From NCBI RefSeq assembly GCF_030247605.1, contig NZ_JAOTSB010000002.1, positions 310,001 to 374,000 of the forward strand: a stretch of 64,000 bases of DNA. The letters run 5' to 3'. This DNA is from Acidaminobacter sp. (GTDB lineage: Bacteria > Bacillota > Clostridia > Peptostreptococcales > Acidaminobacteraceae). Positions 25,480 to 33,749 of the stretch are shown here, piece by piece. The notes below the pieces were generated by a model, which ran no database searches, was not told the DNA's origin, and saw only the letters and a list, made by a program, of their open reading frames with translations. Every line of letters begins with the position of its first letter. The stretch's first letter is position 1. The position numbers and the translations under genes were made by a program.

Positions 25480-26625
25480 TCACTTCCACCGCTCAAGAAA
25501 CCGCCCCATCCTGCAGGCGACCTCAATCCGTTTATTCTGGAAGCCGTGATCACTTTCCAGCAGATGCGCTTCCAGCAGCACGCCGGAAGCCTCCAGCGCT
25601 GCCCTCAGAGGCTCGTAGTGCACCGCCGGCGGCCCGTCCACATCCCGTGAGCCCGCCATTAGCAGAACAGGACGGTTCTTAAGACGACCGGCCTTGCCGC
25701 TTATATCCCAGTCCCCTTGGTGATCCAGCACTTCTTGAGTCAGTGCCTCCACAGATCCGCCGATGGTCGGGATCACGCAAGCAGCAAACATCGACTTCAT
25801 CTCGCCTTCCGCCACCGTATCCTTCTGAATCAGCTCACCCATTCTCCCCAAATCATAGACCGACAAGGCTATGCACCCTTTAATCTCAGGATCCTCCTGA
25901 GCGGCCAAAATCGCTGCAAATCCGCCGAAGCTGTTGCCCCCAATAAAAAGGTTCTGAGGATTCACCCCGAACGCCTGAATGGCGGCTTCAGAGCGAAGAT
26001 AAGCAATGGCGGCCCGGATGTCCTCAAGCGCATTCTCAAACGTAAACACCCCATCACTGCCCCAGGTGCCCCGGTAGTGGAAGATCATGACATTCCATCC
26101 CAGCCGCCTGACGGCATGGGCCAGATCAAAGTTTCGCTCGTTGCCCGGGAATCCATGAAGCAGCAGCAGCGTAGGCCTCGACCCACTCCCGCCGCCTGCC
26201 GAAAACATGACCCCGAAGCGCCTTTCCCCATCCAGCTCCAGGATCAGCTGATGCAGATCCTGTGCAGGCTCCAGCGCCTCCGAAGGATCCCGCAGCATCC
26301 GGGCACATGGATCCTGGTCCAACGTGACTTCAGATAGTTTTTCAACCCCATCCATTCCATCCTTATAGAACGCCCCGTCACTTCCGTCCTGCCAGAGTTC
26401 AAACCGCCGCACGCGTACGCCATCGCGTTCGATGTCTTCCAGAAACATCTCCAGCGGGCGGACCCAGAGACCATACTCGCCGTAGAGTGCTTGATAGATG
26501 ACCATCGGCAAACCGTTTTCTGAATGCCTCGCGACCTCCAGCACTTTATAGAATTTCCCCTTGAAGTGACGATAGATCCCACCTGGTACTACTAGCTCCT
26601 GACCGATTAGCTTCTCCTCAATCAC
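25480..26625 (-). CDS. Alpha/beta hydrolase with N-terminal DUF1653 domain
   Basis: Two-part protein of about 381 residues. The N-terminal 70 residues (PGGIYRHFKGKFYKVLEVARHSE...MVIYQALYG...WVRPLEMF) form a DUF1653 domain, normally a separate small protein. After a linker, an alpha/beta hydrolase follows: LLLLHGFPGNERN (oxyanion loop), GGNSFGG with the nucleophile Ser in G-x-S-x-G form, a late Asp region GSRDVDG and ESDHGF with the catalytic His. The substrate is unknown; a short-chain esterase or peptidase-like activity is possible. GTG 26625 is preferred because AAGGGGG precedes it; GTG 26649 is an alternative. Confidence 0.75.
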   Translation of the reverse strand: MIEEKLIGQELVVPGGIYRHFKGKFYKVLEVARHSENGLPMVIYQALYGEYGLWVRPLEMFLEDIERDGVRVRRFELWQDGSDGAFYKDGMDGVEKLSEVTLDQDPCARMLRDPSEALEPAQDLHQLILELDGERRFGVMFSAGGGSGSRPTLLLLHGFPGNERNFDLAHAVRRLGWNVMIFHYRGTWGSDGVFTFENALEDIRAAIAYLRSEAAIQAFGVNPQNLFIGGNSFGGFAAILAAQEDPEIKGCIALSVYDLGRMGELIQKDTVAEGEMKSMFAACVIPTIGGSVEALTQEVLDHQGDWDISGKAGRLKNRPVLLMAGSRDVDGPPAVHYEPLRAALEASGVLLEAHLLESDHGFQNKRIEVACRMGRFLERWK

Positions 26626-26672
26626 GACGCGCCGCCCCCTTACAAACACTCTTATAAACCTTCCGAAAAGGT

Positions 26673-27194
26673 CTAAACACCAGAAACTCGCTCATAATTC
26701 ACATACTGATAAACCAGATCCTCCTGGCTGTAACGCCTTGACGTCCACACGGTTGCCCAGTCAGGATCTTCATCCAGATTGGGAATCAGAGTATCCGCGT
26801 CAAAGCGCCGGAACACTTTAGTAATAAGGGCATGAGCGCACCATGGCAGACACTGCCTGGCCAGCTCCCCTCCGCCTATCAAAAAAGGCCTGAGATCACC
26901 GCCGCTGTCCGCCACCAGCCCGTCCACCAAGGACTTGAGCGCATCGAGATCATGTACCACCGTCACACCCTCCCGCCGGTAAGCCCGGTCCCGGGTGACC
27001 ACAATATTGACGCGGTTGGGCAGCGGACGCTGCTCAGGAAGTGACTCGAAGGTCTTGCGACCCATGATGATCAGATTAGACTGCGTCATCCTTCGGAAAC
27101 GTCTCAGGTCAGCGTGAATCTTGAACAGCATATCGCCATCATAGCCAATATTCCAGTCGAGATCCACAGCAAAAATCATAGTCCACGCAGTCAT
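26673..27194 (-). CDS. folA: Dihydrofolate reductase
   Basis: Reduces dihydrofolate to tetrahydrofolate with NADPH. Visible motifs are AVDLDWNIGYDGDMLFKIHADLRRF (substrate pocket, with the acidic residue in the usual Asp/Glu place), IIMGRKTFESLP, and FLIGGGELARQCLP (cofactor glycines). The 173 residues are usual. The ATG overlaps the stop of the upstream EamA gene by one base, so the two are translationally coupled. It supplies the folate used in the histidine pathway as well as in general C1 metabolism. Confidence 0.93.
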   Translation of the reverse strand: MTAWTMIFAVDLDWNIGYDGDMLFKIHADLRRFRRMTQSNLIIMGRKTFESLPEQRPLPNRVNIVVTRDRAYRREGVTVVHDLDALKSLVDGLVADSGGDLRPFLIGGGELARQCLPWCAHALITKVFRRFDADTLIPNLDEDPDWATVWTSRRYSQEDLVYQYVNYERVSGV

Positions 27195-28063
27195 CAGGAT
27201 ACCACCTTTCTAAAGTCAGGCTTCAATTCTATCAGCAACAGGCTCGCCAGCATCAGCACCGCCCCGGCATAGCCCCTGAGAGACAGGATTTCGCCAAGAA
27301 AAATATAAGCAATAAGTACCGAAAACAGCGGCTCAAAGGTGAAGATCAATCCCGTATGAGTTGCCGTGGTGTACTTCTGCGCGACAGTCTGAGTGACAAA
27401 GGCAATCGCTGTCGAAAAGACGCTGAGTCCCAGGACGACCATCCAATTCGAAACAGACACCGGAAGGGTTGGCGTCTCAAGCATAAAACTGAAGACCACA
27501 GCGTAAACACCAACGAATCCCAGCTGAATCACGCCCAGCGCAACCGAGTCCACGTCTCGTGTCAGCCGTTCCGTCACCAGGATGTGGACAGCAAACGCTA
27601 CAGAGCACAGAATACATAATATATCCCCTAAATTAAAAGTAAGTGAGGTGCCCGCGATCAATAGCCAAACGCCCGCGAGCGCCATCAGAATGCTTATTAC
27701 GGTCAGCTTATCCTGCTTGATCTTAAAGACCGCGAAGTTGATCATGGGTACGATGATCCCCGAAAGACAGGTCAGAAATCCGGCATTGGACACCGTCGTA
27801 TGCCTGACCCCAAACGTCGCGAAAATGAAAACACAAAAGAGGATGACCGACAGCATTGCTGCGCGCTTCACGGTTATAAGATCAACCGCCGCCAGTCGCC
27901 TTCGAAAGATCACAGCCGTCAGCGCGAACGCAATGACAAAGCGCAGGGCAATCAGATTAAATTCGCTTAAATCACCAAGGCCAACCTTAGTCAATAAATT
28001 TGAGGTCCCCCAGAACATGACCACCATAATTAAGGCCAAATCAGCCTTTCTTTGAAGTTTCAT
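27194..28063 (-). CDS. EamA-family (DMT) membrane transporter
   Basis: About 289 residues with ten predicted membrane helices in two EamA repeats (WGTSNLLTKVGL... and SVAFAVHILVTERLT...). This is the usual layout of drug/metabolite exporters of the 10-TMS DMT type. ATG 28063 is preferred to GTG 28072 because AGGGGTGAT is spaced for it. The substrate is unknown. It is coupled to folA. Confidence 0.88.
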   Translation of the reverse strand: MKLQRKADLALIMVVMFWGTSNLLTKVGLGDLSEFNLIALRFVIAFALTAVIFRRRLAAVDLITVKRAAMLSVILFCVFIFATFGVRHTTVSNAGFLTCLSGIIVPMINFAVFKIKQDKLTVISILMALAGVWLLIAGTSLTFNLGDILCILCSVAFAVHILVTERLTRDVDSVALGVIQLGFVGVYAVVFSFMLETPTLPVSVSNWMVVLGLSVFSTAIAFVTQTVAQKYTTATHTGLIFTFEPLFSVLIAYIFLGEILSLRGYAGAVLMLASLLLIELKPDFRKVVS

Positions 28064-28096
28064 TGAAATCACCCCTAAATATCTAAAACAGCGACC

Positions 28097-28435
28097 CTAC
28101 TTCAAAATCACCACGGTCACGCCTTCGTTACCGTAAATTCTTCTCTCAAACTTCTCCAAATCCTTACAGATGGCCAGTGCCTCTTTCTTTTTCCAGGACC
28201 AGGCACTTCCACTAAACCAAAAGCGCACCAGCCCTCGCATTTGATCCTCGTCCAAGGTCTTTTGAACCGCGCCTCTGATGGCACCGCCCACCCCGCTGGA
28301 ACCGTAGCCGTGAATGACAACCACCGCCTTGACACCCTGTCGTTTCGCGGTCACAAGGCCATCCTTGAGCCGCCGGACTGCCGTTGCCACCTCCGGCATG
28401 CCGCGTTCCAAATTCAGTTCGTTCACTTTTTGCAC
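28097..28435 (-). CDS. Smr-domain protein
   Basis: A small protein of about 112 residues consisting of a single Smr domain, the nuclease-like module found at the C-terminus of MutS2. LNLERGMPEVATAVRRL begins the domain. VVIHGYGSSGVGGAIRGAV holds the conserved H-G-x-G-x-x-G motif, and the last strand is EGVTVVIL. Stand-alone Smr proteins can nick DNA or RNA, but the role is unknown here. Start GTG 28435 or 28444: GGGAG is better spaced for 28435. Confidence 0.8.
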   Translation of the reverse strand: MQKVNELNLERGMPEVATAVRRLKDGLVTAKRQGVKAVVVIHGYGSSGVGGAIRGAVQKTLDEDQMRGLVRFWFSGSAWSWKKKEALAICKDLEKFERRIYGNEGVTVVILK

Positions 28436-28613
28436 AACCCACACTCCCAGCGGCTATCTCAAAACGAAACATAGCACCTTCATAAAAACCATAAAAACCA
28501 TATTTCAAGGCAACACTGACCAAACTTCTAATTCCATTCTACCTTTTCATTCCCAAATTCATAGGTTTATTAACATACCTCCGACGAAAAACATAATAAA
28601 CCCTATAATAGAA

Positions 28614-28674
28614 AAAGAAAGCCGCTGCCCCCTCGCATCCTTTTGGGATTCGAAGCCTCAGCGGCTTTTTTGCG
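28614..28674 (-). terminator. corA terminator
   Basis: On the minus strand AAAAAAGCCGCTG pairs with CAGCGGCTTTCTTTTT around a 28-base loop region. It lies about 50 bases past the corA stop. Confidence 0.75.
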
Positions 28675-28722
28675 CCTTCACGGCTCACTGGCCGAACATT
28701 TCGCTCACACCCGGCCTTCAAT

Positions 28723-29658
28723 TCAAAACAGCTTCTTCTTCCACATTACAAAAGTCGACAGCACAGCCAGGCCTACGGTCATCATTATGATCACCACAAA
28801 CGCCCAGGCGTTTCCTTCAAGCGGCACCGGCACGTTCATGCCGAAAAAGCTCGCGATCATGGTCGGAATAGCCATAACAATAGTGATAGATGTCAACAGC
28901 TTCATGACTATGTTGAGATTGTTCGAAATGACCGACGCGAAGGCGTCCATGGTCCCGCTCAAAATATTGCTGTAGATGGTTGCCATCTCAATGGCCTGCT
29001 TATTCTCAATGATAACGTCTTCCAGGAGATCCTCATCCTCAGGATACTTCTTGATGGCGTCCAGCCTCAGCATCCGCTCCAGCACAACCTCATTTGCCCT
29101 CAGGGACGTCGAAAAGTATACCAGGCTCTTTTCCAGCTCAAGCAGCTGAATCAGCTCCTTGTTCTTCATGGATTTGTGAAGCTCCCGCTCAATCTGACTG
29201 CTCCTTCGGTCGATCTGCTTCAGGAACATCAGATAATAGGACGCATTTTTATACAAAACTTGAAGAATAAAACGCGTTTTCTTAAACGTGTAAAAACTGC
29301 GAATGCTCCCGCCCGCAAAATCCTTGATCAGCGGCACATCCTGCGTACACACGGTGATAATCGAATCCCCAGCCAGGATGATGCCCAGCGGCAGCGTATT
29401 GTAGTATTTGTTGTTCTCCGACGGCTCGATCATAGGCACGTCCACCAGTATCAGAGTCGAGCCCGGCTCAATCTCGATCCTCGCCCGTTCCTCTTCGTCC
29501 AGCGCCGCCCTCAGGTGCGTCGGGTCCATGTCCGGAAAATTTCTGCAGATATCCTGCAGTTCCTGCTCTGTGGGCGCCGTCATGTGGATCCAGCAGCCGT
29601 CCCCGTTCATCTCAACCGTTTCAAGCTTTTCGCCGATGGTTTTAAAAATTTGAATCAT
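28723..29658 (-). CDS. corA: CorA-type magnesium/divalent metal transporter
   Basis: A 311-residue membrane channel. The large cytoplasmic N-terminal region is followed by two C-terminal helices, with the signature FGMNVP between them and a lysine-rich end (WKKKLF). GAAGGAG precedes ATG 29658, so the extension to 29700 is dropped. Mg2+ is the default substrate; Co2+ or Ni2+ is possible. The 290 bases upstream do not match the M-box riboswitch core I know. Confidence 0.9.
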   Translation of the reverse strand: MIQIFKTIGEKLETVEMNGDGCWIHMTAPTEQELQDICRNFPDMDPTHLRAALDEEERARIEIEPGSTLILVDVPMIEPSENNKYYNTLPLGIILAGDSIITVCTQDVPLIKDFAGGSIRSFYTFKKTRFILQVLYKNASYYLMFLKQIDRRSSQIERELHKSMKNKELIQLLELEKSLVYFSTSLRANEVVLERMLRLDAIKKYPEDEDLLEDVIIENKQAIEMATIYSNILSGTMDAFASVISNNLNIVMKLLTSITIVMAIPTMIASFFGMNVPVPLEGNAWAFVVIIMMTVGLAVLSTFVMWKKKLF

Positions 29659-29949
29659 CGCATTCGCTCCTTCTCGGCGTCCTGCGCTTGGCAAAGCCAA
29701 GCCAAAAGTCGAGCGCGATGATCATTTACCGGATCCTGCGTCAACATCCGCCTGGAATTACCCTGTGCAGAGCCGCCATTCATATTTTGTTTTCGGCATT
29801 CTACTCGGTCCAGCGTCCATGACGCTTCACACTCCTTTTCGTCTTTTCGAATGAGGTGATGGTGTACTCCTTTCCTATCGTACCCTTTTGGGGCCAGCAG
29901 TTCAAGACATTTTAAAAGCGGATTATATTACCGTCCGCGTCCCCAGAAT
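29659..29949. other. Long leader region upstream of corA
   Basis: No gene is apparent. On the minus strand it can form several hairpins, such as CTTGGC-TTT-GCCAAG (around 29690-29704) and GCGTC-ATG-GACGC (around 29816-29828). This may be a structured 5' leader. I cannot match it to a known riboswitch. Confidence 0.35.
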
Positions 29950-30113
29950 ACGCGAAGGCTAACAGACGTGCACAAAGAAAAATGAGCTCGATTGAAGAGA
30001 GCTTGTTCTCTGAAGCTCGAGCTCATTTTTCTTTGTATAGGGCGCAGCCCGTGACCGAAGCGCAGCCATAAATCTCGCGCAGCGGGGTTTATGGCGTAGC
30101 GAGTTGCACGCCT
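29950..30113. repeat. Structured repeat element, copy 1 of 3
   Basis: Begins ACGCGAAGGCTAACAGACGT and GCACAAA. It has a long stem (AAAGAAAAATGAGCTCGA with its complement TCGAGCTCATTTTTCTTT) around the conserved GAAGAGAGCTTG...CTCTGAAG. It continues TTTGTATAGGGCGCAGCCCG and GTGACCGAAGCGCAGC, and closes with a TTGCACG that can pair with the first GTGCA. Confidence 0.8.
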
Positions 30114-30136
30114 TATAGAAACATCAACACGAATAA

Positions 30137-30182
30137 AAAGCCCCCTGGAATAAAGCTTTCCGCTCATTCCAAAGGGCTGATC
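30137..30182 (-). terminator. speD terminator
   Basis: Minus-strand CAGCCCTTTGGAATGAG pairs imperfectly with TTATTCCAGGGGGCTTTTT, ending in a T-run. It is about 20 bases past the speD stop. Confidence 0.7.
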
Positions 30183-30202
30183 CACTCATGTGATTAAAAC
30201 GG

Positions 30203-31000
30203 CTACAGATAATTCTTTCTGTAATAAATCTCTTCCATTTCGTAACGCAGGCGCTTTGTCACCAAACGCCGTTCTTCAGGGCTCAGATCCAGTTTTTCTG
30301 TTGAAAACAGATAGTTGTCCAGATCAAACTTCCTGAGCAGCATCTTGGTGTGGAAGATATTTTCCTGATAGACGTTGGTGTCTATGGCATTATATCGATC
30401 CAAAACATCCGGCGAGATATAGTCCTGAATAGAGGTGATCTTATGATCGATGTAAAACTTCTGACCATTTGTGTCTCTGGTAAAACCGCGAACGCGGTAG
30501 TCCAGATTGATGATGTCCGAGTCAAAGGACTCAATCAGATAATTGAGCGCCTTCAGCGGCGAAATTTCGCCACAAGTCGAGACATCTATGTCCACGCGAA
30601 AGGTCGAGATGCCATCCTGGGGATGACTTTCCGGATAGGTGTGAACGGTAATATGACTCTTGTCCAGGTGACCGACGACAGAATCCTTATACACCAGCTG
30701 CCCCAAATTACAGGAGGCGTCGAGTTCACTGACCCGGACCGGCGTTTCCGAAATCAGAATAGTGACACTGGCCCCTTCCGGATCATAGTCCTGCTTCGCG
30801 ATATTCAGAATGCAGGCCCCAATCATTTCGGTGACCTCTGTCAAAATTTTCGTCAAACGTCTGGCGTTGTATTGTTCATCGATATAATCGATGTATTTTT
30901 TTTGGTCATCCCTGCTGTGCGTGTAACAAATATCAAAGATGTTGAAGCTCAACGTCTTTGTCAGATTGTTAAACCCATACAGTTTGAGTTTTTCATTCAA
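30203..31000 (-). CDS. speD: S-adenosylmethionine decarboxylase proenzyme (E. coli type)
   Basis: Makes decarboxylated SAM, the aminopropyl donor for spermidine. It is the long 265-residue form. The motif [12 protein letters not shown] places the self-cleavage and pyruvoyl-forming serine at Ser115, and the C-terminal region ends [10 protein letters not shown]. The start is TTG 31000 with AAGGGGG eight bases upstream. No speE is adjacent, but the potABCD importer at the window end points to active polyamine metabolism. Confidence 0.92.
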   Translation of the reverse strand: MNEKLKLYGFNNLTKTLSFNIFDICYTHSRDDQKKYIDYIDEQYNARRLTKILTEVTEMIGACILNIAKQDYDPEGASVTILISETPVRVSELDASCNLGQLVYKDSVVGHLDKSHITVHTYPESHPQDGISTFRVDIDVSTCGEISPLKALNYLIESFDSDIINLDYRVRGFTRDTNGQKFYIDHKITSIQDYISPDVLDRYNAIDTNVYQENIFHTKMLLRKFDLDNYLFSTEKLDLSPEERRLVTKRLRYEMEEIYYRKNYL

Positions 31001-31204
31001 CGATTCGACCCCCTTCTGTGAAACCTCTTACAATCTCATATTACATCATAAAAGGACACAAAGATCAAATTATTTGTTGAACCTTATGAAAAAAACTCAA
31101 GACCTTAGTCCGCCGCGCTGTCAATCTCGCTTTCAACTACGCCGACAACCGTTCTCCAGCCCCGCTGCAGTCAGCATTCCCAGCCCCGCTCAAGAACTCC
31201 TGTT

Positions 31205-32485
31205 TTAAGCGACCGTTCCCCGCTTCGAGGAATAATTTTCATACAGTTTTTCATCCATAATCCTGACGAGAGTTTCCACGACTCTAAAGACTTCCGTAAA
31301 GGACGTGTACAGCGCGATAGGCGCCAGGCGGATGACATTTGGCGCCCTGAAGTCCGGCATGACCCCGTTGTCTTTTAGTGCCTGGTTGATCCGCACCGCA
31401 TCTGAATGCTCCAGCGCCACATGGCCGCCCCTGCGGTGCGGCTCCCGTGGGTTTCCAACACTGAACCCGTATCCGGTAAGTTTGTCGTCGATCAAAGCCA
31501 TGAGGTAATCCGTCAGCTTCAGGGACTTTTCACGAATGTTCTCCACCCCGACCCGGTTGAAGAGCTCAAGAGACCCTTCCAGCGGTGCCATGCTGAAAAT
31601 GTTCTGAGTACCGGACTGCCAGCCCCCTGCATTTCTGACCGGCTCAAAAGTATTGAGCAGGTCAAACTGCTTGTCCTTGACGTAGCCCTGCCAGCCGGCG
31701 AGGCCCGGATGCAGGCCAAAATGCCGCTTGTTTAAATACAGCGCCGCGTTCGACCCCGGTCCCCCGTTCAGATATTTATAGGTACACCAGACCGCGAAGT
31801 CCACGTCCCACTTTGAAAATTCGTGAGGCACCGCGCCAACCCCGTGACAGCAGTCAAACCCTATGATGATGCCACGTTCATGAGCTGTCTGGGTCAGCCT
31901 CGCCACATCCAGCAGCTGCCCGCTGCGGTATAGCACGGACGGAAACACCGCTATGGCCACATCCTCAGTCATGGCCTCGATCAGCCTGTCCTCATCCAGC
32001 GTCCTGCCATCCAGGCTCTTTACTTCCTTGAGCGCCTCCTCAGGCGCCAGGCCTTTCAGTCTCAGCTGGCTTTCAATGGCGTAGCGGCTTGTTGGAAAGG
32101 TCAAGTCGTCGACCAAAATCTTAAAACGCTCAGCCGATGGTTTATAAAACGTCGCAATCATGGAATGCAGATTCAGTGTCGTATTTGACATAATAGTCAC
32201 TTCTTCCGGCGAAGCGCCCACCAAACTTGCCATCAGCGCCCCAAGGTGATCCTGATAGAGAAACAGCTGCGGATTTGTCTTTGTCCAGCAATCAATCCCC
32301 ATGCGCTTGTAATCCTCCAGGACTCTCAGCAGAGAAGCCTCAGCCGCTTTCGGAAAAAGTCCAAGTGAATTGCCATCCATATAAATGACCTCATCATTCA
32401 GATAAAATTCCTGACGGATCCCTTTCAATGGATCCACGCCGTCCATCTCAGAAGCAAACATAACACCTTGATCATAGACACCCAT
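31205..32485 (-). CDS. kynU: Kynureninase
   Basis: PLP enzyme that cleaves kynurenine to anthranilate and alanine. YMDGNSLGLFP (about residues 33-43), FDCCHGVGAVPHEF and WCTYKYLNGGPGSNA with the PLP lysine are family hallmarks. The C-terminus has DFRAPNVIRLAPIALYTSF. The 426 residues are normal. GGGGTG precedes ATG 32485. It lies downstream of a marR gene on the same strand. With the KynB-like gene it could degrade (formyl)kynurenine. No oxygen-requiring tryptophan dioxygenase is present, as expected in an anaerobe. Confidence 0.93.
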   Translation of the reverse strand: MGVYDQGVMFASEMDGVDPLKGIRQEFYLNDEVIYMDGNSLGLFPKAAEASLLRVLEDYKRMGIDCWTKTNPQLFLYQDHLGALMASLVGASPEEVTIMSNTTLNLHSMIATFYKPSAERFKILVDDLTFPTSRYAIESQLRLKGLAPEEALKEVKSLDGRTLDEDRLIEAMTEDVAIAVFPSVLYRSGQLLDVARLTQTAHERGIIIGFDCCHGVGAVPHEFSKWDVDFAVWCTYKYLNGGPGSNAALYLNKRHFGLHPGLAGWQGYVKDKQFDLLNTFEPVRNAGGWQSGTQNIFSMAPLEGSLELFNRVGVENIREKSLKLTDYLMALIDDKLTGYGFSVGNPREPHRRGGHVALEHSDAVRINQALKDNGVMPDFRAPNVIRLAPIALYTSFTEVFRVVETLVRIMDEKLYENYSSKRGTVA

Positions 32486-32504
32486 TTATCGCACCCCTTT
32501 AAAT

Positions 32505-32524
32505 TTTTAGTTCGTACCCTAACT
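32505..32524. promoter_or_regulatory. Candidate MarR operator upstream of kynU
   Basis: TTAGTTCGTACCCTAA has TTAG/CTAA ends and the core TTCGTACCC (32511-32519). The same nine bases recur at 33158-33166 upstream of marR, which is what autoregulation plus kynU control by this MarR would give. Confidence 0.4.
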
Positions 32525-32585
32525 ATATAATAGCACTAAACGCTATAAAATCAAGTTATTTCTCCAAATTAATTTCGCGCCCTAA

Positions 32586-33029
32586 TTAAATACTCTTCAA
32601 GTGCTCGTTAATCAGCCTCAGCCACTTCAGCATCAGGCCAGACTCTTCCTCCGGCAGAAGCCTCAGCTCCTCCCGCTCATAAGCCATCACAACCTCGAAG
32701 GCCCGCCCCCGAATCTCCGCCCCCGCCTCCGTCAGGCGAATCTTTTTAGAGCGCGTGTCCAACTCATCCGTGGTCCGCTGAATCCAGCCCTTCTTCTCCA
32801 TCAGCTGCAGCATTGGCGTCAGCGTCGCCGCGGACAGCGTCAGCACGTCCCCCAGCGCCTTCTGGGTCATTTCCTCCTCAACCCAGAGCCTCGACACCAC
32901 CCTGTACTGCGCAAACGTGATGCCCAGCGGCTCCAGCTGCTTGCTGACCGCCACCTGAATTTTCCTGGCAATTTCAATAAAATTGAATCCCATCAAATGG
33001 TCATATCCCTGCTTCATCCAACCACTCAC
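32586..33029 (-). CDS. MarR-family transcriptional regulator
   Basis: A 147-residue dimeric winged-helix regulator. The DNA-binding region reads TFAQYRVVSRLWVEEEMTQKALGDVLTLSAATLTPMLQLMEKKGWIQR (about residues 38-84), with the wing TRSKKIRLTEAG. MarR proteins usually repress nearby genes and are released by small aromatic ligands. kynU lies 100 bases downstream on the same strand, so a kynurenine- or anthranilate-responsive switch is a reasonable guess. Confidence 0.88.
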   Translation of the reverse strand: MSGWMKQGYDHLMGFNFIEIARKIQVAVSKQLEPLGITFAQYRVVSRLWVEEEMTQKALGDVLTLSAATLTPMLQLMEKKGWIQRTTDELDTRSKKIRLTEAGAEIRGRAFEVVMAYEREELRLLPEEESGLMLKWLRLINEHLKSI

Positions 33030-33053
33030 TTTCTGAAAGGCTTAGGAACTCAC

Positions 33054-33114
33054 GACCATCGGCATCAGCTTTAAAAGCTTTTAAAGCTTTTAAAACTTTT
33101 CTCTGCCGATGGTC
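33054..33114. repeat. Inverted pair of the GACCATCGGCA word upstream of marR
   Basis: GACCATCGGCA (33054-33064) and its complement TGCCGATGGTC (33104-33114) face each other across a 39-base AT-rich spacer. The spacer has its own TTTAAAAGC/GCTTTTAAA-type symmetry. Together they could form a long hairpin. Confidence 0.7.
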
Positions 33115-33157
33115 ACCCGCCCCCACCACACTCATTCCCAATTTCTCGGTCAAATAA

Positions 33158-33166
33158 TTCGTACCC
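33158..33166. promoter_or_regulatory. Second TTCGTACCC copy upstream of marR
   Basis: AATAATTCGTACCCAAAG shares TTCGTACCC with the site upstream of kynU. It is about 130 bases upstream of the marR start. Assigning it as an operator is inference. Confidence 0.35.
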
Positions 33167-33294
33167 AAAGTAAATCCATTGACACTATTCGACGCAGAAA
33201 ACTAAAGTCCTCTTCATAAAAAGAGTTTATCTTCTACAAAAATTTTATTTTTTATAAAATATTTCAAATCTTTTTGAATTCTCTGGCATTTTGC

Positions 33295-33323
33295 TTGACA
33301 CGTCCGCAAGACAAGCCTATAAT
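33295..33323 (+). promoter_or_regulatory. Consensus promoter of the T-box/paaK operon
   Basis: TTGACA, 17 bases, TATAAT. Both hexamers are perfect. Transcription would start near 33330, at the beginning of the T-box leader. Confidence 0.9.
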
Positions 33324-33329
33324 CACGTC

Positions 33330-33678
33330 AATGAGTTCAGTTCAGGCTCGCGACCAATTCAAATTGTCATCCAAACAGACGTTGACGGAGAAAAGTACTC
33401 GTGCCAAGGCCTTTCAGGGAGGGAATGTCCCAGACTGTAAGCGTTCCCAGGATCCCGCGCGGCGAAGTTCTCTCCTGAGTTTTCAAGCTGAACCCATCCG
33501 CTGTAGGCTTGAACGGTTGCCCCCGTTATAGGGCAGAGGATCCGGAATTTGAGCCAGGAAGGCTTTAGTTTCCCGTCTTTCAAAAGTGGGCTTATGGCCT
33601 ATTGGGGTGGTACCGCGGAAAAACCTTTCGTCCCTTTGCAGAGTTTCTATTGCAGGGAGAAGGTTTATTTTTTTGTCC
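33330..33678 (+). ncRNA. T-box leader controlling paaK, probably phenylalanine-specific
   Basis: tRNA-sensing riboswitch. Stem I is closed by GGAGA (33387-33391) with TCTCC (33481-33485). AGTA (33394-33397) and GAA (33474-33476) can form the loop-E motif, followed by TTC (33478-33480) as the likely specifier, a Phe codon. The antiterminator T-box GGTGGTACCGCGG is at 33606-33618. The terminator is a stem AAACCTT...TCCCTTTGCA with TGCAGGGA...AAGGTTT, ending in ATTTTTTT (33620-33677). Uncharged tRNA binding would favour antitermination and expression of paaK and the ACT gene. The base after TTC is T rather than the usual purine, so specificity is tentative. Confidence 0.9.
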
Positions 33679-33749
33679 CGAAACGAGTAAAGTCAGTCTG
33701 TCTATAGATCTTAAAAGCCATCAGACAAAGCGCACAGGAGGAATCAATT

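Noticed and set aside
25195..25553. Open frames with perfect 8-residue repeats through the 24-bp array
   Set aside because: No ribosome binding site, the period of 24 is a multiple of three so any frame stays open, and the sequence is intergenic repeat on both strands.
29659..29949. M-box (ykoK) Mg2+ riboswitch in front of corA
   Set aside because: I could not find the conserved M-box core segments on the corA strand.
29928..30185. 85-codon minus-strand frame containing LCTSVSLRV
   Set aside because: It is a translation of the structured repeat element copy 1, not a gene.
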